Shown in pieces: positions 58,801-64,000 of a DNA stretch of 64,000 nt (position 1 is its first letter; each line of letters opens with the position of its first letter). The stretch is from Paenibacillus sp. URB8-2 (GTDB lineage: Bacteria; Bacillota; Bacilli; Paenibacillales; Paenibacillaceae). The DNA lies in the NCBI RefSeq assembly GCF_013393385.1, contig NZ_AP023239.1:4402001-4466000 (forward strand), in the 5' to 3' direction. The notes under the pieces are model-generated. The model saw only the letters and a list, made by a program, of their open reading frames with translations, was not told the origin of the DNA and did no database searches. The position numbers and the translations under genes were made by a program.

Positions 58801-58905
58801 CTAGCCGCTCAGCCCGCGCTGCCGCTTCGATTGAGATTTGTGTAAATCGGGGGCAGATTTGTACAGATGGCCAATTGTTCGTTCATACTGTCGGCTTTGT
58901 GACAT
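58801..58905 (-). CDS. Possible 34-residue small basic protein
   Basis: CGGAGGTGCTTCAAC precedes the ATG at 58905, an excellent ribosome site, with ACTATAATC about 25 bases further up as a possible -10. The product starts M-S-Q-S-R-Q-Y-E-R-T-I-G-H-L-Y-K and ends K-R-Q-R-G-L-S-G. A hairpin GGAGGA/TCCTCC follows the stop. No family recognised. It lies in the otherwise empty 369-base gap upstream of the MFS gene. Confidence 0.4.
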   Translation of the reverse strand: MSQSRQYERTIGHLYKSAPDLHKSQSKRQRGLSG

Positions 58906-59050
58906 GTTGAAGCACCTCCGTTAATGAATTCTCTTGATTATAGTTTATATGCCTCGATTACAATAGGAAAATTTTTACATTATATTTATCTTTGCGGCTG
59001 ACTCGTAATGTGAAAGTCATCCGGCGCCGGAAAGCTGCGTTCAAGCCATA

Positions 59051-59079
59051 GAAAAACCGCCGGCAGGTGTGCCGGCGGC
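59051..59079 (-). terminator. Terminator of the DUF1858-DUF438 operon
   Basis: On the minus strand CCGCCGGCA-CACC-TGCCGGCGG is a perfect 9-bp stem followed by TTTTTC, 15 bases past the stop. Confidence 0.9.
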
Positions 59080-59093
59080 CGAAAATCCTACTA

Positions 59094-60353
59094 TTATTGA
59101 GACAAAATACGCTTCTGCCCTTCCAGGGCGCGGATCGGAGCGATGTTTTGCGTAAATTCAAGTGTTCCCAGATAGCGCCCTTCTTCGTCGCGGACGGCAA
59201 AGTAGCGGATATAAATAAATTTGTCTTTGATTTGAATCCAGAAATCCTCGGCGTCTTTACGGCCGGACTTGAAATCCTCCAGCAGCTTCTCCACGACATG
59301 CACGCTTTGCGGCGGATGGCAGTTCTGCACGGTGCGGCCGATCACGGCCTTGGTGCGGGGAAAGATGCGTTCTTTGCCGTGGGAGAAATATCGGACCACA
59401 TCGTTCTCATCGATAAATGTCAGATCCACCGGCAGATGATTCATGATCAGTTCAAGCTGCTGTACCGACAGAATTCCGGTCTCAAAGCGGATGAAGCCTT
59501 GCGGGGTTCCGGCGCTTTCCTCTTCCTTCGCCTCTGCGTCCACGGGCTCAGGATTGCGCTCCGGCACCCATTCTTTCTCTGGCGCGGCCAGACAAAAGCC
59601 GATCGTGCCGCTCTCCCGGGCAATCTTTACCCACTCGTCCTCGGTCAGTTTGTCCAGCGCCATCGGCAGTAAAATGTTCTCTTCCTTAAAGACCATCTCA
59701 TTCACTTCTTTGATGATAAGCTCAAGCGCCGATACTACTTCCTCTTGATTTCCGGTATAGCCGGACAGCAGGACTTTGGCCTCCTTAATCATGCCGCGGA
59801 TACCGTCGTCCACGCCCCACATGACCTGAGTCGGGCCGTATATCCCGTACTTCTCCAGGTAAGGGAACAGCAAATTCTCCTTGCGGCTGAAGTGTTTGTC
59901 GATGTCCAGCAGAAGACTCAGGTCCTCCAGCAGCTTGAAGATGATCCCTTCATCATCGTTCTTGCGGAATTTATCCTTATGCAGCTCCAGCCGGAAATTG
60001 ACCAGCTTCTCAATCTCACGGTTCTCCAGCTTGAACGTATGCACCGGATGACCGGCCTGCTCCTCCGGCTTGGAAGGCCGATGAATCTCCTCAATCGAGC
60101 CTTTGAAGATGGCCGTATGCACGGAGCATAGACGCTGGACTTCCGATACCGGAATCCCCTCCTCCGTCATCAGGGAATGCTCCATCGCGGAAATCTCCGC
60201 CACCGTAACATCTCCGACAGCTTCCTCAAAGCGGGCTTTCACTTCTTCGACGCTTTTGCCGGCGTGCAGTTCCTTGATGATTTCTTTGAGCATGTTCTGC
60301 CGACGGGTTTGCTCCGGCCCGTGCACTTCCCGGTTATTGATTAATTCACTCAT
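59094..60353 (-). CDS. DUF438/hemerythrin/PAS domain protein
   Basis: 419 residues in order: DUF438 (about 20-90, L-K-E-I-I-K-E-L-H-A-G), a hemerythrin HHE domain (about 100-235 with H-P-V-H-T-F, E-L-H-K-D, K-H-F-S-R-K-E-N-L-L-F-P and F-K-E-E-N-I-L-L-P-M) and a C-terminal PAS domain (about 300-410, F-I-D-E-N-D-V-V-R-Y-F and I-R-Y-F-A-V-R-D). Members of this family probably bind a di-iron centre and sense or handle oxygen or nitric oxide. GGAGCGG precedes the ATG. Second gene after the DUF1858 protein, under a candidate Fnr-type promoter. Confidence 0.9.
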   Translation of the reverse strand: MSELINNREVHGPEQTRRQNMLKEIIKELHAGKSVEEVKARFEEAVGDVTVAEISAMEHSLMTEEGIPVSEVQRLCSVHTAIFKGSIEEIHRPSKPEEQAGHPVHTFKLENREIEKLVNFRLELHKDKFRKNDDEGIIFKLLEDLSLLLDIDKHFSRKENLLFPYLEKYGIYGPTQVMWGVDDGIRGMIKEAKVLLSGYTGNQEEVVSALELIIKEVNEMVFKEENILLPMALDKLTEDEWVKIARESGTIGFCLAAPEKEWVPERNPEPVDAEAKEEESAGTPQGFIRFETGILSVQQLELIMNHLPVDLTFIDENDVVRYFSHGKERIFPRTKAVIGRTVQNCHPPQSVHVVEKLLEDFKSGRKDAEDFWIQIKDKFIYIRYFAVRDEEGRYLGTLEFTQNIAPIRALEGQKRILSQ

Positions 60354-60367
60354 ATTGATCCGCTCCT

Positions 60368-60595
60368 CTATTCCTGAATGATGAATCCGTGACGCCGAAA
60401 CGTCTGCTTGACGGTGTCTATATCCATTTTTTTAAGCTTGATTCCTTTGGTCAATGTCATGAAACGTCCGGCCGTTTGCAGCATTCCCGGCTTGGCGATA
60501 TCCCGGAAGCCCAGTTCGATCATAATGTCCATCACTTCGGGATCACGGCTGACCAGATCGAATATCGATTCATTTATACTCAACGTTTTATGCAC
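60368..60595 (-). CDS. DUF1858 domain protein
   Basis: About 75 residues: L-S-I-N-E-S-I-F-D-L-V-S-R-D-P-E-V-M-D-I-M-I-E-L-G-F and a C-terminal V-K-Q-T-F-R-R-H-G-F, the DUF1858/hybrid-cluster-associated fold. Often found next to DUF438 or hemerythrin proteins and linked to anaerobic or nitric-oxide physiology. GTG at 60595 is chosen since AAGGGGAG lies eight bases upstream; an open frame to 60700 would cross the promoter. Spaced 14 bases from the DUF438 gene. Confidence 0.8.
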   Translation of the reverse strand: MHKTLSINESIFDLVSRDPEVMDIMIELGFRDIAKPGMLQTAGRFMTLTKGIKLKKMDIDTVKQTFRRHGFIIQE

Positions 60596-60641
60596 ACGGC
60601 TGCTCCCCTTACCGGCTTCTTGGTGAATAGGTCTGATATAA

Positions 60642-60705
60642 TTGAGAATTCTTCTCAAAAACAGATTAGCATGGGCAATATAGGTGGATAGTGATTTCAA
60701 TCACA
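60642..60705 (-). promoter_or_regulatory. Candidate Fnr-dependent promoter with second palindrome
   Basis: AGTGATTTCAATCACA (60690-60705) matches the Fnr/Crp box TGTGA-N6-TCACA at all but one base. On the minus strand TGC-TAATCT (60671-60663) is an extended -10; the predicted start near 60656 puts the box centre at -41.5, the class II activator position. TTGAGAAGAATTCTCAA (60658-60642), two 7-bp arms around GAA, covers the start site and may be a second operator. Confidence 0.6.
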
Positions 60706-60787
60706 AAGTATGAAAATCTGCGGATGCCACGGTTTATCCAGCATATAGAGGAATGGTTAAGCGAATAGCTTGTCTATTTTTACATGA

Positions 60788-60814
60788 TAAAAAAACGCCG
60801 CCGTTACGGCAGCG
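60788..60814 (-). terminator. Terminator overlapping the stop of the nucleotidyltransferase gene
   Basis: On the minus strand CGCTGCCG-TAA-CGGCGGCG then seven T: the stop codon TAA forms the loop. Confidence 0.85.
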
Positions 60815-61535
60815 CATCCTTCAGCTTCTCCCCCGCTTCGCGCAGGGAATCGAACGTTCCCGCATCGCTCCACCAGCCTTTGAGCACATCGTAGCTCAGC
60901 TTGCGGTCCGCCGCGTACAGGTTGTTCACATCGGTAATCTCAAGCTCCCCGCGCCGGGACGGAGAAATCCGCCGGATGATATCAAACACGGCTTTGTCGT
61001 ACATATATATCCCCGTTACGCAGTAGCTCGTCTTCGGCTGTTTCGGTTTTTCTTCAATATGGGCAATCCAGGCCGAGTCTGTGCTGTCGAAGACGGGAAC
61101 ACCATACCGCCGCGCATCCTCTACCGGTTTGAGCAGCACCTTGGCGGTTCCCTCCGGCAGCCGGAGATAGCCGTCCACATAAGGAGTAAGATCCTCCGTG
61201 AATAAATTGTCTCCAAGCAGCACGACAAACCGCTCTCCAGCGGGAATAAAATCTTTGGCAAGTTCCAGCGCCTCGGCGATTCCGCCGGCGGCTTCCTGAA
61301 TTTTATACGTCAGGGACACGCCGAACTCGGCGCCGCTTCCTAGGAAATCCACATACATTCCGGCAGACTGTCTGCTGATTACAAGAAGAATGTCGGTGAT
61401 GCCCGCCTTTCGCAGCCGGTCGACGCCGTAACAGATCATCGGATATTTGCCTACCGGAAGCAAATGCTTGTTCATCATCCGGGTCAGCGGATAGAGTCTC
61501 GTTCCCGTTCCGCCTGCCAGTATGACTCCTTTCAA
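60804..61535 (-). CDS. Glucose-1-phosphate thymidylyltransferase-type enzyme (RmlA/SpsI-like)
   Basis: 243 residues: L-A-G-G-T-G-T-R-L-Y-P-L-T (6-18), N-K-H-L-L-P-V-G-K-Y-P-M, L-G-D-N-L-F near 110, H-I-E-E-K-P-K-Q-P-K-T-S and G-E-L-E-I-T-D-V-N, W-S-D-A-G-T-F. Short-form RmlA enzymes make dTDP-glucose; B. subtilis SpsI plays this part for spore-coat polysaccharide. TTG start with GAGGAGG upstream. First of the enzymes before three GT2 genes upstream on the same strand. No RmlB follows here. Confidence 0.87.
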   Translation of the reverse strand: MKGVILAGGTGTRLYPLTRMMNKHLLPVGKYPMICYGVDRLRKAGITDILLVISRQSAGMYVDFLGSGAEFGVSLTYKIQEAAGGIAEALELAKDFIPAGERFVVLLGDNLFTEDLTPYVDGYLRLPEGTAKVLLKPVEDARRYGVPVFDSTDSAWIAHIEEKPKQPKTSYCVTGIYMYDKAVFDIIRRISPSRRGELEITDVNNLYAADRKLSYDVLKGWWSDAGTFDSLREAGEKLKDALP

Positions 61536-61559
61536 AGCCCATTCCTCCTCACATGTAAC

Positions 61560-62297
61560 CTAAATAAATTGCCTGGGGTCGACTCCCCACTTTTGAATAT
61601 ACAATCCGCGATTTCGTTCAATCAGCTCATTCCATCCGGAGCGATAGACCTCCTTGAAGCTCGCGCTTCCCTCATGATGCACCAGACAGTCGCCGGCGAT
61701 CAGCAGTCGGTAGCCCTGAAGACGGGTTCGCATGCAATAATCGTCGTCCTCGTAATGCCCCGGAGAAAATCTTTCATCAAACAGACCTACCCTTGTGAGC
61801 ACATCCCTTTTGAATAAAAAACATAAACCGACCAGCCGGGTCGTCTCGCTCCATTTGGAGGGATCGGAGATATTCGCTGTTTCCGCCAACGCGTGAAACC
61901 CGGCAATGTCCGCATACAAGGTGACGATCTGCTGCCGTCCGCTTGCATAATTTGTCACGGGACCGACTATGCCGATATCCGGCGCGCTGTACAAGGCCGC
62001 CTTCAGATTGGCCAGCCATCCCTTTGAGACAATGACATCATTGTTGAGGAGCAGCAGTTCATCCCCGGATGCCAACTGAAGACCGTGATTGCAGGCGGCC
62101 GGGAAGCCGGCGTTGGCGGGCAGGGAAATGAATGTAATCTTCTCTCTGCGGCAGTATTCCGCCGTCCCGTCGCTTGAAGCATTATCTACAACGATCAGTT
62201 CATAAGGCTCCGGCGTGAGCTGGCGAATTGCATCCACACAGCTCCGCAAGAGTCCCAGTCCGTTGAAGGTCGGAATAATAATACTGGTCCGCGTCAT
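61560..62297 (-). CDS. Family 2 glycosyltransferase
   Basis: 245 residues: S-I-I-I-P-T-F-N-G-L (5-14), V-V-D-N-A-S-S-D-G-T, N-A-G-F-P-A-A-C-N-H-G, L-L-L-N-N-D-V-I-V as the DxD-type site (here N-N-D), and H-Y-E-D-D-D-Y-C-M-R as the acceptor region. Typical of rhamnosyl- and related transferases. The ATG overlaps the stop of the upstream GT2 (ATGA) and follows GGAGGAACGGAG; the open frame inside the neighbour gene is ignored. Confidence 0.88.
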   Translation of the reverse strand: MTRTSIIIPTFNGLGLLRSCVDAIRQLTPEPYELIVVDNASSDGTAEYCRREKITFISLPANAGFPAACNHGLQLASGDELLLLNNDVIVSKGWLANLKAALYSAPDIGIVGPVTNYASGRQQIVTLYADIAGFHALAETANISDPSKWSETTRLVGLCFLFKRDVLTRVGLFDERFSPGHYEDDDYCMRTRLQGYRLLIAGDCLVHHEGSASFKEVYRSGWNELIERNRGLYIQKWGVDPRQFI

Positions 62298-63259
62298 ACT
62301 CCGTTCCTCCATGCCGCAAGCATCCGGCGGCTGTCCGTTCCGTTCTCTTCCCAGGGCAGCCCTGCCGCACCGTGGGCGAACAATTCCGCAAACGCCTCGG
62401 CATGATCGCCGATGATCAATTGTTCCACGCCGTTTCCCGCCCCCGTATTCCCTTTTCGTATCCTGTTCCGCTTGATTACATTGACCGTTCCCGCATTCTC
62501 TACGCACAGCTTCTTCAGAACGGCGGCGGCCTGAGCCTTGGGCGGCACCGACAGCGCCTGGGGCCCGACAACATCCAAGATCCTTCGGGACAGGGCATGA
62601 GGCACGGCGGTCATGGAACCTGCTCCCAAGTCTTCCCGGCCAAGCGCCATGTTCAGAAACATTTTGCAGCGGGTCACATCGTCGCATTCCCCGAACACCG
62701 GAAGCAGCGGATTCAGATTATTTAGCGCCACATCCGTTCCTCCGTCGACGGCGGCGGCGAACGGAAACAGCTCCTTAGCGGGGATGGCCATGTCCCCATC
62801 AAGAAACAGCAGGATATCTCCCCGGCTGAGCTTGGCGCCGATCGCCCGCCCCACATCATGCCCTGCCGCATCCGGACAATGGACGACAATGGCCTTCCCG
62901 CACTGCCGCGCCCGCCGAAAGCTGTTATCGACACAGCCGTTGAGCACAACGATGATCTCCTCCGGCTTCAGCCGTTCCGCCTCTTTCAGCACGGACCCCA
63001 GAGTCGATTCCTCATTGCAGGCGGTAATAATGACCGATAACTTTCCGCGCAGTACCGGCGGACGCCATGCCGCTTTCCCGGAGCTTCGTCCTGCGGTTCT
63101 GCCGGAGGGGCGCACCGATCCTGGCGTTCTGACGCCATTAGGGCCTTTTCGGATACGAATCTTTTGCGGCTTCGCAGGTCCCTGCAAGACGCTTTTCCGG
63201 CGGGAAGCGGAGGAGGCTTTGGACCTGCCGGCAAGCTTCAGATGCATTCCAATTCTCAT
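62294..63259 (-). CDS. Family 2 glycosyltransferase with polybasic N-terminus
   Basis: 321 residues. The first 70 are rich in Arg, Lys, Ser, Pro and Gly (S-R-R-K-S-V, K-I-R-I-R-K-G, R-P-S-G-R-T-A-G-R), then a GT2 domain: L-S-V-I-I-T-A-C-N-E-E (74-84), V-V-L-N-G-C-V-D, G-H-D-V-G-R-A-I-G-A, L-F-L-D-G-D-M and G-S-M-T-A-V-P-H-A-L-S-R-R. It is a clear paralogue of the next gene, sharing G-H-D-V-G-R and M-T-A-V-P-H-A-L-S-R. GAGGTGAT precedes the ATG. The basic arm recalls the tails of the GT4 at 17204 and the 55181 protein. Confidence 0.85.
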   Translation of the reverse strand: MRIGMHLKLAGRSKASSASRRKSVLQGPAKPQKIRIRKGPNGVRTPGSVRPSGRTAGRSSGKAAWRPPVLRGKLSVIITACNEESTLGSVLKEAERLKPEEIIVVLNGCVDNSFRRARQCGKAIVVHCPDAAGHDVGRAIGAKLSRGDILLFLDGDMAIPAKELFPFAAAVDGGTDVALNNLNPLLPVFGECDDVTRCKMFLNMALGREDLGAGSMTAVPHALSRRILDVVGPQALSVPPKAQAAAVLKKLCVENAGTVNVIKRNRIRKGNTGAGNGVEQLIIGDHAEAFAELFAHGAAGLPWEENGTDSRRMLAAWRNGV

Positions 63260-63266
63260 GAGTCTA

Positions 63267-64000
63267 TCACCTCACCATTTCCCGCTGCCGTGTCCCGTCG
63301 CTGAATCCGGCTCTCTCGCCCCTTCTCTCCAGCACCAGAGTAATCGCTCGGAGATGATCCGCGACAATAATCTGCTGCAAGGGATCTGTTCCGTTCGCCT
63401 TGGGGCGGATGACGTTCATTCGGCCGACGGGTACCTTATGCACCGCTTCTATCCTGAGCCCTTCCAGAACAGCCATGGCCTGCGCCACTGGCGGAGAAGA
63501 TAATATCCCGTTGCCAAGTGTGTTCAGCGCCTTCCGGCTCAGCGCGTGCGGAACTGCTGTCATCGAGCAGCCCTTAAGATCCGGGCGACCCAGCAGAATA
63601 TTGAAAGCGTGCTTGGAGAGCACAACCGGATGGGGACGGGAACGGTGAACCGGTCCAGAATAATCGTTCAAGGCGATGTCTGCTCCTCCTCTTACAGCCG
63701 CCTTGAAAGGGCGAAGCTGTTTCGCTGGAATAACAAGATCGCCGTCCGTAAACAAAAGAATTTCACCCTTCGCCGACTCCGCCCCGACGCTGCGGCCAAC
63801 ATCATGTCCCAGAGGCTCCGCATAGGAAATCACACGCGCTCCGCAGGACGCGGCAATCTCTGCGGTACCATCCGAGGAACCGTTGACCACAACGATGACT
63901 TCACATCGCGAATCGACTTTTCTCGCTTCCTTAATGGCTGCTGCAATCGTTCCGGCTTCATTCATTGCCGGAATGATGACGGACACGAGCGGCTCGGGAT
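63267..64000 (-). CDS. Family 2 glycosyltransferase, partial (5' end outside window)
   Basis: At least 244 codons are in the window. Frame is open to the edge (P-E-P-L-V-S-V-I-I-P-A-M-N-E), so a GTG at 63986 is probably not the true start and an N-terminal arm may exist, as in its paralogue. Motifs: V-V-N-G-S-S-D-G-T, G-H-D-V-G-R-S-V-G-A, L-F-T-D-G-D-L and M-T-A-V-P-H-A-L-S-R-K. Ends eight bases before the next GT2 gene, so the run is one operon. Confidence 0.85.
   Translation of the reverse strand, partial: PEPLVSVIIPAMNEAGTIAAAIKEARKVDSRCEVIVVVNGSSDGTAEIAASCGARVISYAEPLGHDVGRSVGAESAKGEILLFTDGDLVIPAKQLRPFKAAVRGGADIALNDYSGPVHRSRPHPVVLSKHAFNILLGRPDLKGCSMTAVPHALSRKALNTLGNGILSSPPVAQAMAVLEGLRIEAVHKVPVGRMNVIRPKANGTDPLQQIIVADHLRAITLVLERRGERAGFSDGTRQREMVR

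Noticed and set aside
1-64000. CRISPR arrays, rRNA or tRNA genes
   Set aside because: No regularly spaced repeats, rRNA segments or cloverleaf patterns were seen on reading the window.

Overview
The window looks like a chromosome segment of a spore-forming, low-GC Gram-positive of the Paenibacillus type. This is inferred from strong AGGAGG ribosome-binding sites with many TTG and GTG starts, CgeB-type spore-crust glycosyltransferases, a YhcN/YlaJ-type spore lipoprotein, a MurR/RpiR-nagB-nagA operon, a lipoteichoic-acid-synthase-family protein and a purine riboswitch. No rRNA, tRNA or CRISPR array was seen.

Layout. 0-2 kb: the 5' end of a PucR-type regulator, divergent from a DctA-type symporter. 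2-8.5 kb: a GDP-L-fucose operon (gmd, fcl, manC) followed by three tandem fucosyltransferase-like paralogues and a terminator. 8.7-11.5 kb: amino-sugar catabolism (rpiR-type regulator, nagB, nagA). 11.5-21.2 kb, minus strand: spore lipoprotein, GT2, and a nucleotide-sugar set (SDR, RmlD-like reductase, CapE/WbjB-type dehydratase, WecB-type 2-epimerase) suited to a UDP-L-FucNAc or UDP-L-QuiNAc type sugar, then a GT4 with a strikingly polybasic C-terminus and two CgeB paralogues. 21.3-24 kb: decayed genes and an IS3 element that split a dispersed, hairpin-forming repeat; a second copy lies at 28.9 kb. 24.2-34.2 kb: GT8-like enzymes, a nucleotidyltransferase, RmlC-like epimerase and SDR, convergent with rfbF-rfbG (CDP-4-keto-6-deoxyglucose), then a GT4 and a LamG-GT2 fusion. 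34.2-38.9 kb: GT-C-like membrane protein, LtaS-family enzyme, glycerate kinase.

39-47.7 kb: an ECF sigma/anti-sigma pair whose 5' part (about 455 bp) is repeated 6.1 kb away, bracketing an AT-rich island. The island holds transposase remnants, an intact IS4-type element that split an operon, a secreted protein, a permease, an unknown soluble protein and a bdbD-like fragment. 47.7-54 kb: DUF1003 protein, FabF-like synthase divergent from a MmyB-type regulator, GNAT enzyme, an amidohydrolase behind a guanine-type riboswitch, and a 3-hydroxyisobutyrate-dehydrogenase-family enzyme. 54.4-56.6 kb: GNAT enzyme, then an operon of three small helical proteins and a polybasic protein ending in G-[YF]-x-x repeats. 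56.7-60.7 kb: aldo/keto reductase, internally shortened MFS protein, and a DUF1858-DUF438 operon with a well-placed Fnr-type site. 60.8-64 kb: RmlA-like nucleotidyltransferase and three GT2 enzymes, one with a polybasic N-terminus and one running off the window.

Taken together, much of the window reads as a spore- or cell-surface glycan factory. It supplies at least three activated deoxy sugars, carries a dozen or more glycosyltransferases, and encodes several proteins with Arg/Lys-rich tails or G-Y-x-x-G repeats that could act as shared localisation tags. That tag idea is inference.
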